A stretch of DNA of 10,692 nt from Acidobacteriota bacterium (GCA_021827255.1 JAKAWO010000079.1:1-10692), one strand, 5' to 3'. Counted from the stretch's first letter, positions 1 to 8,161 are shown. Numbers and translations are program-made. The notes: generated by a model from the sequence alone, not told the origin.

Positions 1-282
1 CAGCGAGCCGCCGCAAACCAGGCCATTGTCGTATTCGGGACTGGCGTTCAGGTTGAAGTGCAGCCGGCGCGGCTTTTCCTCGCGCATCACGTCCTGCGCC
101 ACGGCCCAGACTTCAGCCTCCACACATCCCCCACCCACCGTCCCCAGGATCGAACCGTCCTCACGGATCAGCAGCTTGGACGTCTCGTAGCTCGGGATCG
201 ATCCCTGGACTTGGATGATCGTCGCCAGCGCCGCCTTGCGGCCTAGCTTGCGAAGGCGCGCAATTTCCTCGTAGATATCCAT
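1..282 (-). CDS. XdhC/CoxI-family protein, N-terminal part (runs off the left edge)
   Basis: Partial gene: 94 codons from an ATG at 282 down to base 1, with no stop in the window. The frame reads MDIYEEIARLRKLG, then a beta-rich stretch with VQGSIP (25-30), a LLIREDGSILG segment (37-47), TVGGGCVEAEV (48-58) and GLVCGG (87-92). The conserved VREDG...GTVGGGCVEAEV block and the later CGG turn are hallmarks of the XdhC_CoxI domain. Known members help sulfurate and insert molybdenum cofactor into xanthine or CO dehydrogenase-type enzymes; which enzyme is served here cannot be seen. The start is supported by a purine-rich AAAAGGAT directly upstream. The gene lies 292 bp downstream of eno on the same strand, a gap large enough that independent transcription is likely. 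The C-terminal Rossmann-like domain, if present, lies outside the window. Confidence 0.9.
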   Translation of the reverse strand, partial: MDIYEEIARLRKLGRKAALATIIQVQGSIPSYETSKLLIREDGSILGTVGGGCVEAEVWAVAQDVMREEKPRRLHFNLNASPEYDNGLVCGGSL

Positions 283-574
283 ATCCTTTTCGTAGATTAG
301 ACGGCAGCGCAGCCAAAGTCAAAGGAGAGGGAACGCCTGGACACGCGCTGGGAGCATAAAGGCGTTTGCCACCCGGCGACTGGCAGTGGAGCGCGGCAAA
401 GGCTCTTATTTTTCTCGCGCCGGCCTGTGCAAACGCGGCTGGAAGGTTTCAGTGGCTTGCGCGCTGCTCCATACCTTTTTGGTATGCGCAGGGCAAGCCC
501 TGGCCTTGCCGAGGATTTGTCCGCGCCAGCCGCAGGCTCAATCAAATATCGTTCCGGGACGATGGAGCTTCGGA
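283..574. other. Intergenic stretch between eno and the XdhC-like gene; short hairpins, no convincing gene
   Basis: This gap of about 290 bp has overlapping open frames on both strands, but none has a Shine-Dalgarno sequence, a recognisable motif or a plausible composition, so I do not call a gene. Three short inverted repeats are visible: ATCGT/ACGAT around a 6-nt loop (548-563), GGCAAG/CTTGCC around a 7-nt loop (492-510), and CATACC/GGTATG around five T (470-486). The first lies just past the eno stop and could contribute to 3'-end formation on the minus strand, but it lacks a proper U-tract (only ATATTTGATT follows). The clustering of hairpins in a non-coding gap would also suit a dispersed repeat. 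Confidence 0.5.
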
Positions 575-1864
575 CTAGCTCTCCGAACAATTCACAGCAT
601 CTTTACCGAGGAACAGGGCTGAGTCCCCCAGCTCTTCTTCGATGCGAAGCAACTGATTGTATTTGGCGATGCGGTCAGTGCGGCTGGCGGAGCCGGTCTT
701 GATCTGGCCGGTCTGGAGGCCGACGGCGAAGTCGGCAATAAAGGCGTCTTCCGTTTCACCCGACCGGTGGGAGACCACCGCCGTGTAACCGTTGCGGCGG
801 GCAAGGTCAATCGCTTCCATGGTTTCGGTGACGGTGCCAATCTGGTTCAGCTTAATCAGGATGGCATTGGCGACCCCGTCGTCAATGCCGCGCTCGAGGC
901 GTTCCGTATCCGTGACGAACAGGTCGTCGCCCACCAGTTGAACCTTATCGCCTAATTCATCGGTCAGTTTCTTCCAGCCTTCCCAGTCGTCCTGAGCGAG
1001 GCCGTCTTCGATCGAGAGGATGGGATATTGCCGAACCCAATCGGCGTAAAGCCGGATCATCTCCTCATCGGTCTTCTCGGATTTGTCGGATTTGTAGAAG
1101 ACGTATTTCCCTTTCTGGAACATTTCGCTCGAGGCGGGGTCGAGCGCCAGCGCGACGTCGCGACCGGCGGCATAGCCGGCGGCATCAATCGCCTCGAGAA
1201 TCAGCTCCACGGCCTCCAGGTTCGATTTGAGGCTGGGCGCAAATCCGCCCTCATCGCCCACGGAAGTCGAATAACCTCGCTGCTTGAGGACTTTCTTGAG
1301 GCTATGGAACGTCTCCACCCCCATGCGAAGCGCCTGCGAAAAAGTCTCGGCCCCGACCGGCATAATCATGAATTCTTGGAAGTCCACGGTGTTGTCGGCA
1401 TGCACGCCACCGTTCAGAACGTTCATCATCGGCACAGGCAGCAGGCGGGCGGCGATTCCACCGAGATAGCGATAGAGCGGAAGGCCGGCCGAGCGCGCGG
1501 CGGCACGGCACACCGCCATCGAAACCGCCAGAATGGCGTTCGCGCCCAGATTGCCCTTGTTGGGCGTTCCATCGAGTTCAATCAGCCGGTTGTCAATTTC
1601 GCTCTGGCGCGCGGCGTCGTGGCCGCCCAGCTCGCGCGCGATGACCGTGCTGATGTTTTCCACCGCCTGCAACACGCCTTTGCCCTGGTAACGCCGCCGG
1701 TCGCCGTCGCGCAGCTCGAGCGCTTCATGCTCGCCGGTCGAAGCGCCGGAGGGAACTGCCGCGCGCCCGAACGCTCCGTCGCGCAGTCGCACGTCGGCCT
1801 CCACGGTCGGATGGCCGCGCGAATCCAGAATCTCCCGCCCTACAATCAAGTCAATCTCTGCCAC
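575..1864 (-). CDS. eno: Enolase (phosphopyruvate hydratase)
   Basis: Glycolytic/gluconeogenic enzyme interconverting 2-phosphoglycerate and phosphoenolpyruvate in the cytoplasm; in many bacteria it is also an RNA-degradosome partner. The 429-aa length is normal for the family. The N-terminal domain has EILDSRGHPTVE (11-22) and the mobile SGAST loop (39-43). The TIM-barrel holds the catalytic pair E205 (GDEGG, 203-207) and K338 (LIKLNQ), the Mg ligands D242 (LDPASS), E286 (SIEDGL) and D313 (GDD), the SHRSGETED signature (365-373) and K389 in QIKTGSASRTDR. All key residues are present, so it should be active. The start is GTG, with AGAGGGAG (1873-1880) eight bases upstream; the nearest upstream ATG is out of frame. 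The gene is separated by 204 bp from the dCTP deaminase gene, so it probably has its own promoter, although I could not pick a strong one. The stop is TAG. Confidence 0.99.
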   Translation of the reverse strand: MAEIDLIVGREILDSRGHPTVEADVRLRDGAFGRAAVPSGASTGEHEALELRDGDRRRYQGKGVLQAVENISTVIARELGGHDAARQSEIDNRLIELDGTPNKGNLGANAILAVSMAVCRAAARSAGLPLYRYLGGIAARLLPVPMMNVLNGGVHADNTVDFQEFMIMPVGAETFSQALRMGVETFHSLKKVLKQRGYSTSVGDEGGFAPSLKSNLEAVELILEAIDAAGYAAGRDVALALDPASSEMFQKGKYVFYKSDKSEKTDEEMIRLYADWVRQYPILSIEDGLAQDDWEGWKKLTDELGDKVQLVGDDLFVTDTERLERGIDDGVANAILIKLNQIGTVTETMEAIDLARRNGYTAVVSHRSGETEDAFIADFAVGLQTGQIKTGSASRTDRIAKYNQLLRIEEELGDSALFLGKDAVNCSES

Positions 1865-2068
1865 TCGGTTCGCTCCCTCTCGGTTGAGTCAAGGACATTG
1901 ATTCTAACACAAGGTACCGTTCAGCATGGGGGCAGCTCCCGCAGGCAAATACAGAATGTTGACATCGAGGGGAGCCGTGCGCCGCAGATGGATCCGAAAG
2001 AATCCGTTGGGCCTGCTCAGACCGTAACCTGTCACCGCTGCCGGCGGAGGGCGAGCCCGCGGGGCTTG

Positions 2069-3247
2069 TTATACCTGTGGAACAGCCAAGGCAGCCCTGG
2101 CTGGGAACTTGAACTGCTTGCTCAAGGCCAAGCCTTGCTGCTGATAGGAGGACCCTATTGACTGCCCGTAAATTTTCTCTGGAACGTTCATCATTTTATG
2201 GTAGGTCAATCGGCACACGATCTGTCGGTCCTCCAAAAGAATCGGCACTTCATGCGCCCTCACTTCAAGGACCGCCTTTGTCCCTGATATCTCACCTGAA
2301 CTGCCATAACCGAAGCCAGGATCAAAGAAACCAGCGTAATGCACGCTGAACTCGCCGATCGAAGCATCGAATGGCTCCATCTCCGCAGCGTACGCCGGCG
2401 GGACGCAGACTCTTTCGCTTGACGCCAAAAGGTAGAAATCCCCCGGATTCAGAACCAATCCCTTGGGTGTCGGGCTTTTGATTACTTCCCAGAAATCCTC
2501 CACATCGTGGGCCCTCAATTTTGCCAGGTCCACCGGAGGACAATTCCGCTTGGCTTTATAGGCGATGGGACTGGCCGGGTCATCTCCCTGGAGGTCCACA
2601 GACATTCTCAGGCCACGATTTATATTTGCCTCCGCTGGCGCGCCTCCGTTTTCGTAAATGAGCTTAACCTTGCCGTCCAGTTGTCCGAGTGTCCCTTCTG
2701 TGGCGAGCGGCGGCGGGTTGCCACGAACGAACCGAAGCTGGTTCAACCTCGTCCCGGCGGTCAGAATGATCGGGAAAGTTCGCGATACAATTTCCACATA
2801 AAGGTTCCCTGAATACCCTTTCGGTACACGCTCAAATTCATCGCCACCTTCCGTGATCAGCCTAGTGAAAATATCGAGACGGCCCGTCGTGCTTTTGGGA
2901 TTGGCCTTGCCGCTGATATCCGGCGGAAGGTCCAAACATTCAACCAGCGGCGCAATGAAAACTGCCCCTGGTTCCAGCAGTGCTGGGCCTTCAAGGGAGA
3001 TTTCGGCGAGTCGCAACTGCTTAATCTTGCAGTCAATCGGAGATGATTTCCCCGGAAGGAAACTCGCCTGGACGCGATAGGCGACCTTGCCTAACCGCAA
3101 GTCCAGCGTGGCGGGTTGAACCTGGTCATCCCGGATGTCCTTGCTATGCTGGATCTTGCCGTTCTTGATCAGATTCCAAATTTCCTGTGACGGCAAAATC
3201 CCCGTTGTGGCTGCTGCGGGCCGCACCCTTTCTGGGAAAAGATCCAT
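2069..3247 (-). CDS. dcd: Two-lobed dCTP deaminase (DCD/dUTPase-fold tandem protein)
   Basis: Predicted 2'-deoxycytidine 5'-triphosphate deaminase, which makes dUTP (then dUMP) for thymidylate synthesis. At about 392 aa it is roughly twice the E. coli Dcd length and fits the longer tandem family known from alphaproteobacteria and others. Numbered from the upstream ATG at 3256, the N-terminal lobe has VQPATLDLRL (46-55), KSTTGRLD (121-128) and YVEIVS (153-158). These align with the E. coli catalytic Ser111/Arg115 and Glu138 regions as S122, R126 and E155. The C-terminal lobe (about 237-395) repeats the fold, with LNPGDFYLL and FFDPGFGY, and ends with an IYGQSIGSSYQQQGLALSKQF-type tail. It keeps the Glu (E331) but has no matching Ser/Arg pair. 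I choose the ATG at 3247 because AGGAGG (3258-3263) sits 10 nt from it but only 1 nt from the ATG at 3256, which would add three residues. The 72-aa zinc-ribbon gene is immediately upstream. Confidence 0.93.
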   Translation of the reverse strand: MDLFPERVRPAAATTGILPSQEIWNLIKNGKIQHSKDIRDDQVQPATLDLRLGKVAYRVQASFLPGKSSPIDCKIKQLRLAEISLEGPALLEPGAVFIAPLVECLDLPPDISGKANPKSTTGRLDIFTRLITEGGDEFERVPKGYSGNLYVEIVSRTFPIILTAGTRLNQLRFVRGNPPPLATEGTLGQLDGKVKLIYENGGAPAEANINRGLRMSVDLQGDDPASPIAYKAKRNCPPVDLAKLRAHDVEDFWEVIKSPTPKGLVLNPGDFYLLASSERVCVPPAYAAEMEPFDASIGEFSVHYAGFFDPGFGYGSSGEISGTKAVLEVRAHEVPILLEDRQIVCRLTYHKMMNVPEKIYGQSIGSSYQQQGLALSKQFKFPARAALAVPQV

Positions 3248-3257
3248 GCGCTCCATC

Positions 3258-3263
3258 CCTCCT
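3258..3263 (-). promoter_or_regulatory. Shine-Dalgarno that decides the dCTP deaminase start
   Basis: A full-consensus AGGAGG on the minus strand lies 10 nt before the ATG at 3247 but only 1 nt before the ATG at 3256. Normal ribosome spacing therefore favours the shorter protein. The site sits in the short gap after the stop of the 72-aa gene, consistent with a two-gene operon. Confidence 0.75.
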
Positions 3264-3275
3264 GATTCATCCCGT

Positions 3276-3494
3276 CTATGATTTGCGATGCCGCTCCGCT
3301 AGCCCTGCGACTCGACGCGCCCTTTCCTTCAATTCCTGCTCATAATATCGAGTATAGCAATCAAGGCTGCAAAACCCACCCTTGCTCTTGTCTCCCGTGC
3401 CGACGCGCCTGCCTTCCGGGATCGCCTTGCCGCAGTGCGGGCACACATTTTTAGTCCAGAGTTCGAGCAAGTAATCGCGTTCGGACTTGGGCAT
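3276..3494 (-). CDS. Small four-cysteine zinc-ribbon-like protein, function unknown
   Basis: A 72-aa basic protein that I cannot assign to a characterised family. It opens MPKSERDYLLELWTKN, then has two cysteine pairs, C18-P-H-C21 and C42-S-L-D-C46, separated by a glycine/lysine-rich loop. This is the spacing of a compact treble-clef or zinc-ribbon-like fold (CxxC...CxxxC). The C-terminal third (47-72) is a highly charged predicted helix rich in Arg, Lys and Glu. Zinc binding is inferred from the cysteine pattern; the GGFCSLDCYTRYY segment resembles short zinc-finger modules in which the second pair lies on a helix. The ATG at 3494 has only a weak purine-rich upstream element (GGAAAG). The gene ends 28 bp before the preferred dCTP deaminase start, suggesting co-transcription. 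Upstream is a 243-bp divergent gap shared with the helicase gene, where no strong promoter stands out. Confidence 0.75.
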   Translation of the reverse strand: MPKSERDYLLELWTKNVCPHCGKAIPEGRRVGTGDKSKGGFCSLDCYTRYYEQELKERARRVAGLAERHRKS

Positions 3495-3737
3495 TTTGCC
3501 GCTTTCCGGTTGGAGATTTTGCTGTGAAAGTTCCTGCGCAAGGCAAATCCCTCAACGATCCCGGCTGTAGGTTGTCACGATAGTAGCAGCGTAGTGCCGG
3601 GCGACGCAAGGGTGAGCATCGAAACATCCTGGGAACGTGACCCGTCGCTCCAGGGAAGATATAACCTGGCTGCAAGAAGGTTTTGCCTTGCGGCGAATTG
3701 GGTTGTGGCAGAATAGTGCTCACATCACAGGGTTGCG

Positions 3738-6668
3738 ATGTTGGAACTCAACGCTCAGCAACGGCAAGCGGTCGAGCACGGCGAGGGGCCGCTGCTGGTG
3801 ATGGCTGGCCCGGGAAGCGGCAAGACGCGGGTCATTGTCGAGCGCATTCTGTATCTGCTGGAAAGGTCATCCGGCCTGGCCCCGGAAAATATCCTGGCAC
3901 TGACTTACACGGAAAAGGCGGCGGCCGAGATGGGAGCGCGAGTGAGGCGCGAGCTCGTCTCCTCTGAAAAGGCGCCGCGCGTTTCGACCTTCCATTCGTT
4001 CTGCCTGAGCGTGCTGAAGGAGAGGCATTTCGACCGCGGGCTGCTTGATAAGACGGACACCTGGATTTTTTTTCGCCGCCGCATGGAAATGCTAGGTCTC
4101 GATTACTATCAGAAACTCACTTCGCCCGGCGCGTTCCTCCACGATCTCAATGACTTTTTCTCGCGTTGCCAGGACGAATTGATCGAACCGAAAGATTTTG
4201 AAAGTTTTGTCACCCAAGCGGAAAAAGCGTCCGCACGGCGCGCGGCCACGCTGGACTCGGCAGCGGGGCCAGCGGAGGAAGAAGTGATCGAAAAGCTGAA
4301 GGAGCTGGCGCGCGTCTTTGTTCGCAGCCGGCAGCTGATGGACGAAGCCGGCACTTCCAGCTTCGGCAGCCTGGTCAGCGAAACTGTGCGCCTGTGGGAT
4401 CGCGAGCTCGAGGCGCTGGAGACGTTTCGCCAACGTTTTCGCTATGTTCTGGTGGATGAGTTCCAGGATACCAACTACGGGCAAGTCGAACTCTTGCGGC
4501 GACTGGTTGGCCCGCCCTATAACATCACCGCGGTGGGCGACAACGATCAGGCCATCTACCGATTCCGTGGCGCCGCCCACGGCGCCTTCACGATGTTCCG
4601 ACAGGCATTTCCGGGCGCGCAAACCGTTTGCCTGAATCGGAACTATCGTTCGACAAAGAGGATTCTCCGCGTCGCGGAGGCAGTAATTTCCAAGAATCAG
4701 CGGGAAGTGGACAAGCCCGCGCTCACCACCGGCGAAGAAGAAGGGCCACAGGTCGGGGTGCTGGTTTCGCCCGAGGGCCGAAGCGAAGCAGCCGGCGTCG
4801 CGGGGTTGATTGAGGATTTGGCCCGCCGAGGCCGCGCCTACCGCGAGATCGCCGTCCTTTACCGTGCGCACATCCATCGCGAACGGCTAGTCGAAGAGTT
4901 GCGGCGGCGGAATATTCCCTTCGCCATCCGAGGCCTTTCACTCCTTTCCACCGTCATCCTTCGAGACCTGATCGCTTACCTGCGCCTGATTCATTCGTGG
5001 CACGACAATATCAGCTTGACGCGCGTGCTGCTGGCTCCGCGATGGAGATTCCCCGAGCCGCTGGCGATGGAGGCGCGCCGGCGGGCGGCGAGGGACCGCA
5101 GCTCGCTCGCCCAGTCGTTGGAAGCAATGGGCGGAGCGCTCTTCCGCGGAGAACTGGACGCGACAGGCTGGCCGGAGCTTCGCGCTCTGTTAAACGATTT
5201 GCGAAAAACCGCCAACGCGATTCCTGTCAGTGCGACGCTCAATAAACTTCTCGAACGACTGGAGGCACGGTTTCGGCCCGGCGAGAGCGATGATCTTTAT
5301 ATGCGCGCCTTTAAGAAATTCTTGAGAGATTGGGAAGCAAAGAGCGAGACTCGCGCTCTCGCCGAGTTCATCGAGTACTTCGATTACTTCATCGAGGCGG
5401 GTGGAAAAATCGAGTCGCCCGAAGAGGCTTCCCCTTCCAACGCTGTGCAAATGATGACCGTTCATTCGGCGAAGGGGCTGGAATTTCCCGTGGTCGTGGT
5501 GCTGGGCCTCGCGCCTCGCCGGTTTCCGCAGAGTGAGCGAAAGCCAGTGATTGAATTTCCCCCCGAGCTCCGCAAAGGGCCTGCGCCGCCTGACAATATC
5601 CACATGGAAGAAGAGCGCCGTTTGTTCTTTGTGGCCCTCACCCGCGCTCAGGAACAACTCTTTATTTGCAGCATCGCCGCACCCGGGAAAAAGCCGTCCC
5701 GATTCGTCGAGGACGCGCTCTCCGGCCCGGTGGTCCGCGCCCACGATCTCCAGATGATCGAGCTGCCTGCGGTGAAGGAAGAGCCGGCGGCGCCGGCCCG
5801 GCGCGCGCCAGAAGCGAGCCGGCAGGAGCGCGATGGGCAGAGCCGCCTCTTTGAGTTTTCCACCGCCGAGGGCTTTCACCCGCCGCTCGCCGCCTGGGCG
5901 GCAGCCGACGTTCTCTCCGCGGGCGACGGCCCGCTGCAACTGAGCGCCACCGCCATTGAAACCTATCTCGATTGTCCGTTGAAATTCAAATTCAGCCATG
6001 AGCTGAAGATCCCGACCGGCCCGCAAGCCGCACTGACCTTCGGCAACGTGATGCATCAAGCCATTCGGCGCTATTTCGAACTCCGCAAACAAAAACTGCC
6101 GACGGTGGAGGAGATCGAGGAATTCTACTTGAGCTCCTGGAAGAGCGCGGGCTTCGAGGACAACTACCAGGAAGCGGCCTATCAGCGAACCGGACGCGAC
6201 CAGCTCCGCGCCTTTGTGGAGCGGCAGAACGCCGCGCCCGTCGAGAGCGAAACAATCCGCATGGAGCAAGCGTTCAAGCTGCAGGTGGAGGATGTGGCGC
6301 TCGAAGGCCGCATTGACCAGATCAACCCGCTGAATTCCGCGCGGTCGAACCGGGTGGAGTTGGTGGATTACAAAACCGGGCGGCCGCGATCGCAAAAGGA
6401 TGCAGATGACAGTCTGCAACTCTCGATCTACGCGCTCGCCGCCCGCGAGCAATTCAAGCTCGACCCGGCGCGGCTGACCTTTTACAACCTTACCAGCAAC
6501 GAGCCCGTCTCAAGCGCGCGGACCGAGAAAGACCTCGAAGAAGCGCAGTCGAAAATTCGGGAGGTGGCGGACGCTATCCGAGGGTTGAACTTCCCAGCGA
6601 CCCCTGGCTACGTTTGCCGGCATTGCGACTACGTTCCGATCTGCCCCGCGCACGAGGAAACAGCTTGA
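3738..6668 (+). CDS. Single-chain UvrD/AddA-type helicase fused to an Fe-S RecB/AddB-family nuclease
   Basis: A 976-aa SF1A DNA helicase with a C-terminal PD-(D/E)XK nuclease, probably acting on DNA ends in repair or recombination. Helicase motifs in order: Walker A AGPGSGKT (23-30), Ia LTYTEKAAAEM (55-65), Ib TFHSF (84-88), II DEFQD (240-244), III VGDNDQAIYRFRG (266-278), IV NYRS (302-305), V TVHSAKGLEFPVV (574-586) and VI VALTRAQEQ (632-640). A low-complexity Ala/Pro/Glu linker (about 676-700) leads to the nuclease: H773 in GNVMHQA, D860 in EGRID, D877 and K879 in VDYKTG, and Q894 in QLSIYAL. Four cysteines, C746, C960, C963 and C969, have the C...CxxCx5C spacing of the AddB-type 4Fe-4S clasp. 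The architecture resembles mycobacterial AdnA/AdnB subunits, but no partner subunit is encoded nearby. The ATG at 3738 follows CAGGG by about 5 nt. rmuC is 107 bp downstream on the same strand. Confidence 0.95.
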   Translation: MLELNAQQRQAVEHGEGPLLVMAGPGSGKTRVIVERILYLLERSSGLAPENILALTYTEKAAAEMGARVRRELVSSEKAPRVSTFHSFCLSVLKERHFDRGLLDKTDTWIFFRRRMEMLGLDYYQKLTSPGAFLHDLNDFFSRCQDELIEPKDFESFVTQAEKASARRAATLDSAAGPAEEEVIEKLKELARVFVRSRQLMDEAGTSSFGSLVSETVRLWDRELEALETFRQRFRYVLVDEFQDTNYGQVELLRRLVGPPYNITAVGDNDQAIYRFRGAAHGAFTMFRQAFPGAQTVCLNRNYRSTKRILRVAEAVISKNQREVDKPALTTGEEEGPQVGVLVSPEGRSEAAGVAGLIEDLARRGRAYREIAVLYRAHIHRERLVEELRRRNIPFAIRGLSLLSTVILRDLIAYLRLIHSWHDNISLTRVLLAPRWRFPEPLAMEARRRAARDRSSLAQSLEAMGGALFRGELDATGWPELRALLNDLRKTANAIPVSATLNKLLERLEARFRPGESDDLYMRAFKKFLRDWEAKSETRALAEFIEYFDYFIEAGGKIESPEEASPSNAVQMMTVHSAKGLEFPVVVVLGLAPRRFPQSERKPVIEFPPELRKGPAPPDNIHMEEERRLFFVALTRAQEQLFICSIAAPGKKPSRFVEDALSGPVVRAHDLQMIELPAVKEEPAAPARRAPEASRQERDGQSRLFEFSTAEGFHPPLAAWAAADVLSAGDGPLQLSATAIETYLDCPLKFKFSHELKIPTGPQAALTFGNVMHQAIRRYFELRKQKLPTVEEIEEFYLSSWKSAGFEDNYQEAAYQRTGRDQLRAFVERQNAAPVESETIRMEQAFKLQVEDVALEGRIDQINPLNSARSNRVELVDYKTGRPRSQKDADDSLQLSIYALAAREQFKLDPARLTFYNLTSNEPVSSARTEKDLEEAQSKIREVADAIRGLNFPATPGYVCRHCDYVPICPAHEETA

Positions 6669-6775
6669 AGCAGACACGGGACGCGGATGAGGCCGGCCCC
6701 CTGGGCTTCGCGCAGAATGTCAGCCCGGAGCTACAGGCGCGAGGCCGCTCTTGAATCTGCCAAAGGAGCCTGACG

Positions 6776-8161
6776 ATGAATGAGTGGGGAGTGTTTATTC
6801 TGGGGTTGGCCGTGGGCTGGGCCTTGGGGTGGCTGCTAAGCCGCCTGCAACTCAAAGCCGCGCTCGCCGCGCAAAGGGTGGAAGCGGAAGGGAAAGTGCG
6901 CGCCGCGGAAAGCGCGGTTGGCGAGTTGCGCGCCCAGATGCAAACCCTCTTATCTAAAAATGATTCCGCCGATCAGGAATTGAAGTCCGAGGCCCAACGC
7001 CGGGTGACGGCAGAAACAAGACTCAGCCAGGCGCAAGCGAACCTGGAAGACCAGAAGCGGCTGCTCGACGAAGCGAAGACAAAATTGTCGGATGCCTTCC
7101 AAGCGCTTTCCGCCGAAGCCCTTAAGAGCAACAACCAGGCCTTCATCCAACTAGCCAAGAGCACGTTCGAGACGATTCAGGCGCAAGCGAAGGGCGACCT
7201 CGAAACGCGCCAGAAAGCCATTGACGCAGTCGTCGCGCCGCTCAAGGACACGCTCAACCAATATGCGGAGCAAATCGTGGCGATGGAGAGAACGCGCCAG
7301 AGCGCCTACGGCTCGCTTGAAGAGCAATTACGAAACCTCGCGGGGGTGAGCCAGCAATTGCAGAAAGACACCGGAGCGCTGGCGAACGCGCTGAAGGGCG
7401 GTCCTCAAGCGCGCGGGCGATGGGGCGAGATGACGTTGCGAAGAGTCGCCGAGCTGGCCGGCATGTCAGAGCATTGCGATTTTACCGAACAAGAAAGTTT
7501 CGAGACGGAAGGCGGGCGGCAGCGGCCCGACATGATCGTTAATCTGCCGAACGGACGGCGCATCGCGGTGGACGCCAAAGTGCCTCTTCAGGCTTTCCTC
7601 GACGCATCGGCGGCGACGAATGAAAAAGAGCGGCGCGACCATCTCTCCAAACACAGCCAGCACGTACGCGCGCACATGAATCAGCTCGCCTCGCGCGCCT
7701 ATTGGGATGCGCTCGGCTCAGCGCTCGAGCTGGTGGTGTTGTTTCTTCCCGGCGAATCCTTTTTCAGCGCCGCGCTCGAGCAGGACCGCACGCTGATCGA
7801 AGACGGCATGGCGAAGCGCGTGGTGCTGGCGACGCCGACCACGCTGATCGCGCTGCTTCGCGCCGTCGCCTACGGCTGGCGGCAAGAGCAGATCGCGGAG
7901 AACGCGCAAACCATCAGCAATCTCGGCAGAGATCTTTACGATCGCCTTCGGAGTTTTCTTGACCATTTCGAAGGCGTGGGCGTCGCCATCTCGCGCGCCA
8001 CGGAGAATTACAACAAGGCGGTGGGCTCGCTTGAATCCCGCGTGCTGCCTTCGGCGCGCAAGTTCAAGGAACTCGGCGCCGCGCCGGGCGATGAAATACG
8101 GGAGGTTTCGCCCGTGGATAAAACGCCGCGTTCGTTGGCCGTGCCGGAGCGAGAGGAGTGA
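6776..8161 (+). CDS. rmuC: DNA recombination protein RmuC
   Basis: A 461-aa RmuC-family protein; the E. coli member limits inversions at short inverted repeats and is thought to have a nuclease-like core. Residues 5-22 form one N-terminal membrane segment (VFILGLAVGWALGWLLS). Residues 25-110 are a long, Ala/Gln/Glu-rich coiled coil. The conserved RmuC domain spans about 125-440, with GRWGE (214-218), RPDMIVNLPNG (250-260), IAVDAKVPL (263-271), FLPGESFFSAAL (323-334) and TPTTLIALLRAVAYGWRQE (353-371). D252, D266 and K268 fit a PD-(D/E)XK-like active site; this reading is an inference. The start is firm, with AAAGGAG (6762-6768) seven bases before the ATG. It follows the helicase-nuclease by 107 bp with no obvious terminator or promoter between them, so co-expression is likely. 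No plus-strand terminator follows the TGA, and the next strong hairpin belongs to a minus-strand transcript. Confidence 0.97.
   Translation: MNEWGVFILGLAVGWALGWLLSRLQLKAALAAQRVEAEGKVRAAESAVGELRAQMQTLLSKNDSADQELKSEAQRRVTAETRLSQAQANLEDQKRLLDEAKTKLSDAFQALSAEALKSNNQAFIQLAKSTFETIQAQAKGDLETRQKAIDAVVAPLKDTLNQYAEQIVAMERTRQSAYGSLEEQLRNLAGVSQQLQKDTGALANALKGGPQARGRWGEMTLRRVAELAGMSEHCDFTEQESFETEGGRQRPDMIVNLPNGRRIAVDAKVPLQAFLDASAATNEKERRDHLSKHSQHVRAHMNQLASRAYWDALGSALELVVLFLPGESFFSAALEQDRTLIEDGMAKRVVLATPTTLIALLRAVAYGWRQEQIAENAQTISNLGRDLYDRLRSFLDHFEGVGVAISRATENYNKAVGSLESRVLPSARKFKELGAAPGDEIREVSPVDKTPRSLAVPEREE

Noticed and set aside
294..322. TTGACT-17-TAATCT as a promoter for the XdhC-like gene
   Set aside because: The -10 matches only 3 of 6 bases and the start site would fall inside the ribosome-binding region, leaving almost no leader.
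2052..2066. AGCCC/GGGCT hairpin just after the dCTP deaminase stop as a terminator
   Set aside because: The stem is only 5 bp and no U-tract follows on the minus strand; the plus strand has no gene to terminate.
1028..2161. A 377-codon plus-strand open frame opposite eno and the dCTP deaminase end
   Set aside because: It is the antisense of the highly conserved enolase, continues through an intergenic gap, is rich in His/Arg/Gly without any motif, and is a typical shadow in GC-rich DNA.
3451..3723. A 90-codon minus-strand frame in the gap upstream of the 72-aa gene
   Set aside because: It overlaps the better-supported 72-aa zinc-ribbon frame, has no Shine-Dalgarno site and no recognisable motif.
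5190..6452. A 420-codon minus-strand open frame opposite the helicase-nuclease
   Set aside because: It lies wholly inside the helicase-nuclease gene, whose motifs are intact; its translation has no recognisable domain and no ribosome site.
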